The notes under the pieces: model-generated | Database searches by the model: none | What the model was told of the DNA's origin: nothing | Seen by the model: the letters and a program-made list of their open reading frames with translations, nothing else | Part shown: piece after piece, positions 12,284-24,657 of the stretch | Layout: each line of letters opens with the position of its first letter | Numbering within the stretch: the first letter of the stretch is position 1 | Origin: Bryopsis sp. KO-2023 | Taxonomy: Eukaryota > Chlorophyta > Ulvophyceae > Bryopsidales > Bryopsidaceae | Direction: 5' to 3' | Assembly (NCBI GenBank): GCA_030272585.1 | Contig: BSYQ01000001.1 | Span: forward strand, 9,749,001 to 9,813,000 | DNA: 64,000 nucleotides | Position numbers and translations under genes: made by a program

Positions 12284-15200
12284 TTAAACCCATCGTTGCG
12301 ACGTTGATTTCCGCGCCACCCCCCTCAACTCCCTTTCGATTTTCGCCATGATCATGTTTCTTTCGTCCTGCGCCAGTTCTTTCGCTCTACGCAGCTCTTC
12401 AAGAATTTTCTCTTTCCGACCGGCCGTAACTCGTTGGCCGCCGGCAGCACAGCCTTCCGACAGAACAGAATCTGATATCTTCCTTGCTATGATGCCGTGG
12501 GCGCTCTGTGGCCCCCACGCCTGCTTCACGCCTCGGTGGCGCCTACCACTGACGCGGGGGTCTGAACCCCAAGCTTGCTGCTTTGGACTGGAGACGGGTA
12601 TTCTCGTTGGTTTGGGCGGGTGGCTACGTTGACATTTCCTTGCTTTGTTCTGCTGCGCTTGGCTTGTGCCTGCGGAGAAAATATGACGGTTTAGATTGAG
12701 TGAGTCCCAACGTGGGTGTACTAGGTATGGCGGCGGGTATTGCAGTGTGTGTGAGGTATGAGCTCGGACCTGATTCACAGTCCAGCGACGACGATCGCGC
12801 CAGTGAATGCGGCGTGGAAGACGCCTCTTGAATCGTTGCGGAACCTGGTCTATGTTCCTCTTTTGAGATCGAGAGCATCCTTGCCCACCTTTTTGGAAAC
12901 CTTTGTTGAACCTGCGCCTCGATCACCTTGTAGTACTCTTCGCTTTGGCAATTCGTCTGAGAGTCCGCGACGATTTGATCGTGCACACTGTAAGCGAAAG
13001 CCGTCATCTCCATATCGCTACCGAACCAGGGATTCCTTTCTGCCCACTCCAAAGCCCTGTGATCAGCGCCCCCTGGAACTGCTTTTGCATCAATTGCCGG
13101 TGTGTTCATGTCGACATCCCACTGGTTGGTCGATCGCTTGGGGGTCTCAGCCTCCGGCACCTTTGCCACCCTGCTCATCTCCCGCTGAAAATCGAGCTCC
13201 ATCGAAGCCATTTCCGGGAAAACGACCCTGTCGGGTTTCCCTGATGAGGGCTGTTCACAATTCCACGATTTGAAACTGCACCAAGGCGATGGCGGCGCTG
13301 TGTGAGAGGAGGATGGGTTGGAGTTGCATCTGGGGGTGTAGGGAGCACCCCTTGCACTAGTGGGGGATGCGGATAGAACTTGGTGTCCTTGCATGATACC
13401 TGGTGCCGAAGGTTGGCGAGCCTAAAAATCGTCAAAATCCTTACTCAGCCTCCACCACCACCATCCATAAATACCATTGAAGATCAAGTAGCCCAAACAA
13501 CCATTGTGTACCTCCAAAGAAACAATCAGGCCACCATATTCTATTGCCACAGTGCACAGATTTGAATTTTCAGCTCTTCCAATGTACTCGGGGGCATGTA
13601 TAACGACTATGGGATATTAGTCGACTCACGGTTGGCGTCTGGATGTCTGATGCACCCTTGGCGTTGTTGATCAAAGCTGGATGCAGTTCTTTCGGAATCT
13701 CAGATAATGTCTCCGAAAGGGGAGTGCCAGAGGAGATCCGAAACAACGCTGACGCAAGCTTCTTGTTTTCATCTTGCAACTTAGAAATGGTTCCCTTCAG
13801 GTCCAACACCAGTCTGTCATGGGGATCCAAGACAATCACAGGCTCGGTCTTGATTCGAATGGCTGTGCTGGCATAGGTCAGAGTGTTGATCGTTTCTTCT
13901 CCGTGAGTTGCTAAGGGGGTGCAACATGCGATCATCAATGCCCTGCCATTACCCTTCAGTCCATCCCAAAGCAGCTGAGTAAGCTTGCTGTCTCTGTAGG
14001 GGATCCCACCACCAGTTTTTGCATTTCCTTTGCTTTTCCGGAGGGCCCACAGTACCTAGAAAACAATCCAGAGCATGAATCTTTGATTCAAACGCCAGTC
14101 GTTCATTCTGCTCAGCGCTGTAAGATCATGAAACCACAACTCAAATGGGAGGAAGAACTGGAAAGCACACCACACCTGCCCTAATGCAAACAGACTCTTG
14201 TTGATTGCCCCAGCTTCTTTCACTGAAACTGCATCCGTTGTGCATGTCGTTTTCAATCTCTCACTCCCAGCTAAATCCACGATACAGAGCTTCCCATACC
14301 TGAAAATTCATACCAATACATTTTAATGCATCTCGACAACCCCCTTCCCCCCCAAATAAAAAAGATAATTAACACAATATGGGTCAACCCTGAGCCTCTA
14401 ACAATGCAGATGTATTGAGATCACAACACCTTCAATGTGGGACCAAACAAAAAACTACATCCACGTGAAATCACACAAAAAAAATTTGCTTTTCAGGATG
14501 ATGTTTTTTGCTTTAAGAAGAAGGTCAAGTCACTGTGAATCAACAGTACCTCTGCTGAGAGGTGGGACATGCCTGCACCTTCTGTGGGCTGGCTTCTGTC
14601 CGGCCCTTGCTCTATCTTTCGTCTCAAAATACAACGTAAACAAACAGTGGCTCCTGGAGGATTGATCATTCATCAAATGCGCCCTCGATTTCCGATGGTT
14701 CAGAGCCCTGTTCATGAAGTTCAGAGTGGCGGCCGCAGAGGTGCAAACGGTCCTCTTCAAGCCTTTTACATAGAATCCGGTTTTCTTATCATGGCACACA
14801 GGAAGGGGTCTATCTTGTTTTCGTCTGGGAGCTAAGAGGTCCGTAACCATTTCGTTGTAGATTTCACAACATGAGCCGGTCACCTGGCGAAAAGAAACAG
14901 GATTTCATAAAGGATGTTAAATTCGAGAAAAAAAATTGATACAGGACCCCTAGTTCATATGTTTAGTTTCACGACCTTTTTATCCTGGTGCCTCTTTTCC
15001 ATCAACCCCCCCCCCCGCCACTATAGTCCCATTTTTTGTAAATGGATCTTTTGACAAAGCAATTCACGGACCTGAACATCCACCTCTTTGGCCCTCTCTT
15101 GGATGCCTTGAAATATGTCCAAGACGGCCCGTGGCAGCACCCCATCTTCCTTCGAGATTTTATCCACTTTCGCTTGCTTCGTTCCGAAACGAGACCCAAT

Positions 15201-15707
15201 AATGGTGTGGGATTTACCCGATCCAGTTTGCCCGAAAGCAAAAATCGTCACAGGATAACCCTCCAAAGCCGAGCATGCCAAATCTCGAAGTCCACATACA
15301 TCGTACAGCTCATCCTGCACACCAATAAATCCGACTCCAAATTGTTTTCCCCTGACCAGATACGCTTCATGACTGACGTAACTTCAGGTGCCAGGTTACA
15401 TGACCAATTGAGCATTGAAATTGCCCCATGAACTGCACCGTATCTGTTCATATCTGTCCAAGAAAGAATACCTTTCTTTGGGGGGCGTTACCTGAGATGT
15501 GTTGCTATCCATTACAGCGTCGTATGTGAAAGCCTTTGACGATCCCACATGGGCTCCTGCACTTCTCTTCCAAAGCTTCCCCTCTGTCTTGTGCTTGTCC
15601 ACCAGTTTGACTTGGAGGGACTGCCCGCTGGGTTGGAATGACACACAAGTGGTTCCGGGCTTCTCATGGCCGAGCACTGGTCGAACTCGCACCACAACCT
15701 GACACAT
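12284..15707 (-). CDS. Kinesin motor protein with an unusual C-terminal tail
   Basis: Exons are 15707-15492, 15314-15072, 14883-14579, 14299-14176, 14055-13630, 13421-12770 and 12669-12284, giving 783 residues with all phases consistent. The motor is N-terminal. It starts [12 protein letters not shown] and has the P-loop GQTGSGKS near residue 100, switch I NDQSSRSH near 225, switch II VDLAGSE near 262, and [10 protein letters not shown] in the next exon. This is a microtubule-based ATPase motor. A short coiled coil ([22 protein letters not shown]) follows. The tail is Ser/Pro rich with a compact region at about 12885-13034 ([16 protein letters not shown]...) and a C-terminal coiled coil ([19 protein letters not shown]). 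A stop lies in frame upstream of the chosen ATG. Small noncoding or alternative 5' exons between 15800 and 16070 are possible. I cannot assign the kinesin subfamily with confidence. Confidence 0.9.
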
Positions 15708-16625
15708 CGACACGTAAAATTTCGATTTCTGGACCCTCCAGCAGTTTGGTGATTTGATTCACTACTGGTACTTTTTTCTCTTTTTCAATCATGATCAAAT
15801 GCACCCCGGATCCGTGGATTGAGAGTGCAAAGAAAACGATAATGTTTTACTCATGGAGCTCTGCATGGGTTGAAAGCTAGAAAGTCGAGCTGTTTGGATG
15901 GTTTGCTGCCCTGTTTTGTTCACAAATGCATGCTGCTTTTGCCCAGTTTTCGACAATTCGTTGTGAGGGGAGAAGTCAGATTGTGCATTTGCAGTACCTG
16001 GACATGGTTGGGGTGATTCTGGCCTGTGTCCCCCATAGCCTAAATCCTGAACAAGCATGCCATCATGATCCACTCAATCATAAAATCAGTTACTACAGTG
16101 CAGGACCAGCCAAAGACACCCCATCCACTTGCATCCCCTCAAGATGAATAATAATGAGTTGCCATCCAGAAACTGTGCAACAGACCACATCTTATTCCAG
16201 CCCACCTCTCCTCTGTCTCTTTTGCTCTGGTTGGTGCTTGGCTTGGTCAAATCGTGAGTCAAAAATATCAATTTTCAGGCTTCAGCGAACGCCTGCCATT
16301 ATCTCACTCTTTTTGAGCGGGATTCCCATCGATCCTTGTGATCAGAAATTTGAGGCCACGCAGAATTTTTTCGTTTCGCTTGCCACCACCATTGGCACTT
16401 GGGTTCGTTCGTACGTTGCCCGATTGACACGTTCATTTTGCGTTTGGCTTTCGCAAGCATCGCGGTGTGTGCGCCAACCCCCGCTCAGTTTGTGACCGAG
16501 CTCCTGGTGACCGATAACCTATCGTTCCCCTGAAAAGTTTGGGGCGTTTGATTGTTGGGGATCCCAAGCTCCGTGGCGTTGGTTTTTGTTCGAACACGTG
16601 AGTGCGTTCGGAAGGAAGAGAGAAA
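15708..16625. promoter_or_regulatory. Head-to-head intergenic region of the kinesin and TM9SF genes
   Basis: The kinesin (-) and TM9SF (+) genes diverge from this gap, so it must hold both promoters. Open minus-strand pieces with a possible donor (near 16010) could be a 5' exon of the kinesin gene. No core promoter motif was recognised. Confidence 0.4.
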
Positions 16626-19600
16626 ATGAGGCGGGGGGGTTTCCTGGCGGTTCGACCCGCCGTTGGTTTCCTGCTCGCAGCGTTGTGCTTACACGCAGCG
16701 AATGGTTTCTACCTGCCAGGAGTTGCGCCAAAAGACTTCGAAAGGGTGAGTTCGATCCCAGCCTTTAATCACATTCTTCCGACACAGATTCTTCTTTTCT
16801 CTTCCACTGCCTCAGCGGTGGGGTGGGAGAGCATGCTGCTTCGATTGGGGAAGACAGGATCGCTCGCTGAGAAAAAGGTTTTTTCGCTTTTCTTTGATTA
16901 TGCTAGAAAGAGAAGGTCACCGTCAAGGTGAACAAGCTTTCTTCGACCAAAAATCTGCTTCCATATGAATACTATTCCTTGCCGTTTTGCCGGCCAGACG
17001 ACATCAAATCCACCACAGAGAATCTGGGGGAAGTACTGAGGGGCGACAGAATCCTGACGTCTCCTTACGAGGTGCGTGAAATACTTCGTTTTTCCTTCTG
17101 GTTGTCGCTGATGCTCATGGGGAGCGCGCGTTGTACGAAAGAAACAAAACCGTTTTCTTTTTCATTGCTGTGTTTAGATCCAAATGGCTTACGACGAGCA
17201 GTGCAAGGTATTGTGTCGAGTCGACGCCCTCAAGAACGAGCAAGCTGAGGCGTTCGTGAAGAAAATAAAGGACGAATACAGAGTGAACATGTGAGGGTTT
17301 TGCTTATTACATAAAGCTTTGTTTTTGTTTTTGTTTTTTATGGAGAAGCTTTATGTATTATTTAAGCTTTTTGTTTTTTTTCTCCTGAAATATTCTTGGT
17401 CGTGGCAAGAAGAGCCTGGTAATATCCATTTCTGTAGAAATGGTGGATTTGGGCAGCTTTCATCAATGGAAACCTTTTCGTTTTTCGAAAACAACTCGAT
17501 TTGAAACTCATGGGTGCACCCTTTTGCAGAGGATTAAGAAAATAGTCCACATAGAGCAGGGATTCCCCCCCCCCAAAAAAAAAAAAAAAGAATAACAAAA
17601 CAAAAAAAAAGGAACAAGAAACAACATAGAATTATTGTTTGTTGAGAATTTGTTTATGGGTGAATTACTGCAGGATTCTGGATAACTTGCCAGTCGCGGT
17701 TGCTCATATTGGACAAGAGAACGGCAGAGATGTCAAACTGTACGAAAGGGGATATCCGGTTGGTCTGGTGGCATCCAGCAAGGTGGGTGTTACGAAATGA
17801 CGTAACTTCTTGATGTTCGCTTTCAGGAGCTCCACTAAATTTTCCTATATTTTTCCTCTTTTTTTTTCTAAGATGAGAAGAAAAAAGAAGACCAGATGTA
17901 GTGCGCATCCATACAAAATCTCACAATTTCCAACGAAAAAAATTAACAAATCCGCCTCTAACCGGCTGAAACTATTCTTACGGAAAACAGATAGATCAGG
18001 GATTCATTAACCTTTTTTTTCCTCAAAAATTGAAGCCATCCAATTATATCACACTAATCAAACTATTATGCCACGGGAACCAGACTCAATAGTGTGATGT
18101 CGGTGCAGGAGGTTGGAAAGGAAGAATATTACTTATACAACCACCTCAAATTCACCATTCTGCATCACGTGGATGAAGTTTCTCAAAAGAGTAGGATTGT
18201 GGGGTTTGAAGTGAAGCCGTACAGTGTCAGACATACGTACGATGGCGTCTTCAACGATAAAGAGCCGGAATTGAGCACTTGCAATCCAAGAAAAATGATC
18301 ACCGTGACCGAAACTCTGGACCCTCAGAGGGTGGCTCCTGGGGAAGAAGTCATTTTTACCTACAGCGTTCTCTTTGAGGTAGGCAATAATGCAAGATTTA
18401 ATCCTGTTGAGGAAAAAAACTATAAATAGAAAAAATATAAGGGGAAAAATTGCGAATAAAAAATTGATCTTTTCTTTTCTTTAAGCTGGGGAGCTGGAGT
18501 TGAAAGAATTTGTACCAGCTTTTCCCAGCATGGATGTTGTATGAGTAGAGGGAGAAAAGACACTTGTTGCTGTAAAACGAGTGGGATCATATTTGAAAAA
18601 CGATATCAAAAGCTTGTTTTAGCAGAAGAGCAAATTCAGCATTGTACGGAACCTATTAACCCCTGCCTTTTTTGCAACTTGTTTTGGTACAATAATGTAT
18701 GGAACACAGGATTCTTACGAATGTTATTTATTTTATTTTTTTAATAAGTGGAAAAACAAAGGATCCTATCTTTTGCACCCACACTCGCCTTTTTTTTTTT
18801 TAGTCTGTGCAACAAAAACAGATGGAGTTTCCGTTTTGCTTTCTCCTTGTGTTTCCTTTTGGCACTCAGGTGCATACCTACCTTTGATCTCGATTCCATT
18901 TTTTTTTTTTTAACAGAGAAGTAAAATTCCTTGGGCATCTCGCTGGGACACGTATTTGATGATGGTGGATGATCAGATCCATTGGTTTTCCATCATTAAT
19001 TCCCTTATGATCGTCATGTTCCTGTCTGGAATGGTTGCTATGATCATGTTGCGAACCCTGCATCGAGATATCGCTGCTTACAACGAAATGCAAACAGCCG
19101 AAGAAGCCATGGAGGAAACTGGATGGAAACTGGTAAGGATGTTTTCAATAGGTCGACATCCTATTTTGAAAAACAGGTCAATAGACTAGACTGGTCAGGT
19201 CAGGTCGAGTTGTTCGAGGAGTGGTGCTGTATTTATTTATTTATTCTGGGGCATTAACCAGACTCTTTTTTTTTTTTGCAACGTGGGGTTGAATTTGGAA
19301 TTGGACAAAAGAACCATACCCACGCTCCCAGATGTTGCGATCTTGACGTTTTCTGAAGTTGAAGAAGCATCTAACCGCTAATTGCCCACCCTGGAACTCC
19401 TCATTCAAGCAAAGTGGCGGACAATTGTTGTGCAGACAATGGGTACATTCAAATCCTTTTTTTTTCGATTGCAGGTGCATGGAGATGTATTCCGGCCTCC
19501 AGCTGCTGGATCTCTTCTTTCGAGCTATGTAGGGGTGGGGGTTCAAATCCTGGGAATGTCCGTTGTGACGATGACATTTGCATTGTTGGGATTTTTGTCC

Positions 19601-20647
19601 CCAGCCAACAGGGGAGCTCTCATGACTGCCATGTTGCTGCTCTTCGCTTTCATGGGATTGTTTGCTGGTTACTTTGCGGCTAAACTCTACAAAGGCTTCA
19701 AGGGAACAGAGTGGAAAAAGACAACCTTGAGGACAGCATTTATGTTCCCAGGTACCTATTCTTGTTCCTGCTCGGATGTATATATATATATAGCATGTCC
19801 AGTTTTTTTTATTTTGGTTCTAAATGAAACACCGGGCGGGTGGGGGTTTTCATATGATGGTTAGCGTTGAGATATGACTTGTTTCTTTACAATGATGTGC
19901 ATAAGATCCCAGAGCAGTTGCAATTTCTGTGTTAGAGAAAGTCAATCGTTGAATGTATGGATGGGCTTGTGTGTATTTTGTGCAGGTGTTGCATTTTCCA
20001 TCTTTTTCGTCCTCAACCTCCTCATCTGGGGTCAGAAATCCTCCGGGGCCGTTCCTTTCGGCACCCTCTTCGCACTCTTCTGCTTGTGGTTCGGAATCTC
20101 GGCCCCCCTCGTTTTCGTCGGCTCCTATTTCGGCTTCAAAAACCCTGCGGTAGATTTCCCGGTCCGCACGAACAAAATCCCCCGACAAGTTCCGGAGCAG
20201 CCTTGGTACATGCAACCGCTGGTTTCTTGTTTGATCGGCGGAATCCTCCCCTTCGGCGCCGTCTTCATCGAGCTGTTTTTCATCCTCTCCTCCATGTGGC
20301 TGCACCAGTTCTACTACCTGTTCGGCTTCTTGTTTTTGGTGTTTGTGATTCTCTTCATCACCTGCATGGAGATTTCCATGGTCCTATGCTACTTTCAGTT
20401 GTGCAGCGAGGACTACCATTGGTGGTGGAGGTCTTACTGCACCTCAGGCACCTCAGCTCTTTACTTGTTTCTCTATTCGGTTTACTACTACACCAAACTG
20501 GAAATCACCAAGTTCGTACCGATGATGGTGTATTTTGGCTACATGGCAATCATATCGTACGGGTTCTTCTGTCTGACAGGGACCATAGGATTCTATTCCT
20601 GCTACTGGTTCGTTAGAAAGATCTACAGTGCGGTAAAATTCGATTGA
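16626..20647 (+). CDS. Nine-transmembrane (TM9SF/EMP70) superfamily protein
   Basis: Exons 16626-16745, 16907-17071, 17178-17290, 17674-17782, 18109-18378, 18917-19132, 19475-19751 and 19986-20647 join in phase to give 643 residues, the usual size for TM9SF2/4. A signal peptide ([13 protein letters not shown]) precedes [12 protein letters not shown], the conserved mature N-terminus of the family. Next come the lumenal domain ([20 protein letters not shown]), then SRWDTYL and nine hydrophobic segments starting with [19 protein letters not shown]. The C-terminus ends SAVKFD, close to the KxD Golgi-retention signal of the family. Such proteins act in Golgi and endosomal membranes in sorting of membrane cargo and in adhesion. 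It is divergently transcribed from the kinesin gene. The gene looks complete. Confidence 0.95.
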
Positions 20648-21760
20648 TTCTCTAGAAAGGGGAGTAGAGTTCAGTTTGCAGCATGTCGAGAAGGGGTTTC
20701 GATATGTCAAAGAGGGGGGGGTGGGGGGTTCCATAAGGGAGTTGGAAAAACAACAACAAAAGAAAACAAAAGAAAGAGGGAGAAAGAAGTTCAAAAAGGC
20801 AATTGGGGGGGAGGGGAGGGGATTTCAGGGCGACTGGATAGAACTGGGTACCGAAAAACAAGTTTGGGAGTTTGAGATTTCTGAAGGCGTGGCTTGGCTA
20901 TAATTTCACATAGAGGTGGTGCCAGAACTGAATGGAATAGCAAGATGCAAAGCGAAGGACAAACATGCCATCCTGATTTCCACAGTGTGCTCGTTAGGGA
21001 GTGTTTTTCATCCAAAAAGCTGCTGGCTTCTTTTCTTTTTGGCCAAAAAGCTGTGGGGCGATGCGAGTTGTGGGGAGGATTCGTGACGATCGATGTGGAT
21101 TTGTTGGTGGAGTGGTTTTTTTCTTTCTGTTTGTGAACCTGCATTGGCCAATTCTCTACGTATCTGTGAAAGGACGTTGCATCGCGTTGGTGGGCCGCTG
21201 CAAATCTTTTAATATTCTTCTTCTTGCAAGAAATTGTCTTCTGTGGTGGCCTGTTTTTATTAATAAATGAATAAGAACTGTGGCTCCAGATTTTAGCCCT
21301 GCACAAACTTGCATCACCAGTAATGCTGTCGATGACATGATTGTAATGAAATGCTTGGCAAATGCTGAACGAATGGGAGTCGAATGGGAGTCTTGCTGGC
21401 TGCACAGGCAAAACAGAAACCTACTGGCCATCACTCTAAAACACCGTCAATTAGACTTGGTCTGACACAAGCTCCCACCCAAACTTCGGTGGCGCTGGGG
21501 ATTCCAGGAACACGCAACAAACCGCACATCGATTTCTTGGAGAATGACGATGGCAACGACGTTACCCATTGAAGTGTGACAATCGCCTCTCTTGAATCTA
21601 ACGTAAAGTGTGACGCAATCCTGGCCATACAGTGGTAGGGCAATTTTCTCTTCAAGTCCGCTGTTTTGCGCCTTTGTGAACTCAACCCCGGAGCTAAACA
21701 CGACGGAGAAAAGCTCAAACTGCCCTGCGACGAAAAGAGAAGTTTTTTGCCTTGGTCACC
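20648..21760. other. Intergenic region with purine-rich tract
   Basis: The first 180 bases after the TM9SF stop are strongly purine-rich with G-runs (20716-20730, 20806-20822). No conserved coding frame was found in the rest. The 5' leader of the next gene probably begins near 21660. Confidence 0.35.
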
Positions 21761-23060
21761 ATGTCTGGCGGTTTTGACCCTATCGCTTCGGGCATCCAGC
21801 AGTGCCCGTTTTTGCACCGTCTCGCCTCAACCCAGGGGGAATCCTATGCGAGAAATATCGCTGTGAACCCCTCACGACCCGCTAGCACGGGCGGACGAAG
21901 GCCAATTTTCGAAGAATTGGAGAATTTCACTCGTACCTTCAAACTTTTTCACGGCCCTGGAGGAGTCGTCCCGTTGGCAAACAAGTCGGGGCGAGCGACC
22001 ACGTCCGATGTCGTGGCCCCAGTTTCCAGCGAAAAAGCGAAGAGGGATTGGAACGGCTCCAAAGCTGCACCAGCCCCACGAACTGCGAGGGGACTTTCCC
22101 CTTTGGTGGTAGCACCTGCTGCCAGCATGAGCATGTCTAATTTTGGATTTTTGGTGAGTGTTGGACTAGTCAAACAAGCTTCTATTTTTTCATTCAAAAA
22201 ACAAGTTTGGGCTGCCACACCCAGCCAACAGCATTCGCTTCAATTGCTACAATAGAAAAAACAATCAGACTAAATTGCTGGTTTTTCCATCTTTTGCTTT
22301 TTTTTTTTTTCAGAATGGTTTGGGGGACTTCCTCAGTGGACGTGGGGGTGGCAGTCACAAAAAGCCGGAGAACAACAGTTCGAGGGGCAAGGGAGGTGGA
22401 GGCAATTCCAAGGGTCGAATCAAAGCTTCTGCAGCTGGCTTGAGTGCTGCTGCTGCAGGTGCAGCATCCAATGCTGGGAAATGCCCCTTACGGAAGTATT
22501 TCGGACCGATGGCAACTATGGTGATGACCGGCCGGTACAAATGCCCCCCTGTGGTGGTCAAAATGCGGGCGATGCTATCCAGAACCCAAGTGGTGAAATC
22601 TCTCCGGCCGGAAGGCTTGCCGGTTAAAATACTGGCGGTAATGGCGGTGTCGTCTGCATTGAACATTCCGTTTGGGGTGCTACGAGCCCACTGCAAGAAA
22701 TTCTCCCCTGAATGGTTTCTCGTCGTGCATGCGACCATTCCTTTCATTGCGATGTTCCGAAAAGCGGTGGTGCTGCCACAATATGCCTTGATATTCACTG
22801 TTGCGGCGGCTGTGGGTGGTCAAATGGTGGGCTCTCGAGCGGAGAAGAAGCGAATGTTGATATCTGAAAAAGCTAAGGCGGAGGATGTGCCCTCAGTGGA
22901 TAATTTAGATGCCCTAGCAGGAAAATCTCCTGACAACAGAAAGCTCTCCGAGTGGAACGATGCTTCTGGGGCTAGATATGTGTGTGCCCCCCAAGCAATG
23001 GTTGCAGATGCTGGGGTAGGCAAGGCTTGTGGGGATGCTGGGGGTGTCGCTGTGATGTAG
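21761..23060 (+). CDS. Unrecognised protein with Gly/Ala-rich linker and C-terminal membrane segments
   Basis: Two exons, 21761-22153 and 22314-23060, give 379 residues. The N-terminal exon is Ser/Ala/Pro rich. After the intron comes a Gly/Ser/Lys-rich linker and an Ala-rich stretch. It is followed by a compact region with three hydrophobic segments: ILAVMAVSSALNIPFGVL, WFLVVHATIPFIAMF and YALIFTVAAAVGGQMVG. The last is followed by RAEKKR. The tail is hydrophilic. The layout suggests a small membrane domain with a long disordered N-terminus. The sequence around the membrane segments has the look of conserved protein, but I cannot name a family. A plastid or mitochondrial membrane location is possible and not shown. 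Confidence 0.6.
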
Positions 23061-24657
23061 GGTAGTTAGAGGAATGGACATCTTGAATCAATTGCATGTG
23101 CCGACATCTGTGCTGCAGTAGTATATATTTGTATCGCTGTATCAATGGATCTGATCTTATGTTGCAAAAGCCCCCCAATTCTTGGCCACAGTTGTTTTCC
23201 TTGATTTATTCCCTTGATTTGTTCTTGGACGACAGTGTGTGTGACTCGTGTTGGAGAAAGTGTGTTGTAAACTGTGATTTTGAGTTGCTCAAGAATTTTG
23301 GTGCCCCTGAAAAATGAGAATGACTTGCCCCCCGCCTCATTCCTGAAAAAGAGGGGGGGTGAAGGGAGGTTGAATGACGATATGCAGATGCATTAGATAT
23401 CCTTCTCTTGTGGCCGTGACCATTAATGAAGAATGGTGTTGTGCATAGATGTTGTGCCATAGTCAAAACTTTTGAAAATGGGACATTAGCATTGATCAGC
23501 GAGGGAACATGAAAAGACCAATTTAAAAGGATGCATGCATCCAATTCCAAGTGTCCAAAAAGAGGAAAGAGAACAATCCTTCCAGAAAGGAAAGAGTTGG
23601 GAATCACCACTTCACCGAGAAGGACAAGATACAGAAAAAATATAGAAAATCGCACTAAGCCCCCTTGACTGATAGCATCCAAAATGGAACGCTTCCATTA
23701 GCACCGTAGTTTTTCAAAGTCAATATTGTGGATGGAGCAAACATTGATGATGCATTGCAACTCTGAATTGAAGAAAAAATGCAAAAGAGAAGGGGGGGGG
23801 GGGAACTCCAGACTGAACCACTACACATAACTTGCACTTTACAATCCATTATAGCTTTTGACTACATGGATTGCATCAATCAATATGCAGGGCTTCTATC
23901 TTTGCACCGCCATACAAAAAGCAAGCAATTACAAGTACTGCACATCGGTTTTGTCCACCACAACACTTCATGAGGCTTTGCATCAATAACACTGCCACTT
24001 GTCGGTGATGCCAGGCATGCAGATTTCAACCCCACCGCTGTTGATATCAGGATAATAAACAGCATACAAGGCTAAAACCACACACACATTACAGTTCCTC
24101 CATTGGCCTTCTCACAGCTAAGGTCTGTAGGTGTAATACTTGGGCACCTAATCCAGTATGATCAATCAATCAATGATTACATGTTGAATCCAGTATGATA
24201 TGTAGCCAAGATCACCAACTTGCTCAACCAATCAATCATACAAATACAGCCCCCAAGAAAATGGAAGAAATGAGGGAAATTCCCATACGTGGTTTGGATA
24301 AAAGGCATCCTGGGGTGTGGTAATTTCATTTTCTGATTCATACCCCTGCCGACGATAATGACGTGCAGAATCCTCCTCGCAGCTGAAGGTGTGATCACAG
24401 AAAACAGACGCCCTTCGCAGCACAAATTTTTGTGGGTTTTATTGCTCCTCACCTCTGTATCTATTGGTCCCTGGTAGATCGCAAAGAAAACGCTCCCCTG
24501 GCAGGCCTTGCTGATCAACTCGTCAGCTGCGCCGCCACCGTGCACGTGTTTCTCGTGAATACCGTAAGAATCGCCGACAGGTCACAAGAACTCCTTTTGT
24601 ATGGGAACCGCGTTTTCTCCAAAACGACTATGAACACCTACGTTGTGCGGCTGGCAG
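23061..24657. other. Intergenic region; possible minus-strand exon near its right end
   Basis: No gene is clear between 23061 and about 24400; a G-run lies at 23791-23802. On the minus strand at about 24444-24575 an open frame reads PVGDSYGIHEKHVHGGGAADE and further, and ends at a good donor (GAG/gtgagg). It may be an exon of an unrecognised minus-strand gene or antisense of the ITPK leader. Confidence 0.3.

Noticed and set aside
19850-20305. Minus-strand frame rich in Glu and Asp
   Set aside because: It lies antisense to the last exon of the TM9SF gene, whose transmembrane codons give acidic residues in reverse.
19957-20616. 219-codon plus-strand frame in a second frame of the TM9SF last exon
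   Set aside because: It is Leu/Arg/His-rich shadow sequence; the true frame matches TM9SF proteins over the whole exon.
23206-23682. 158-codon minus-strand frame
   Set aside because: It has no recognisable motif, no splice context and biased composition, and no support from neighbours.
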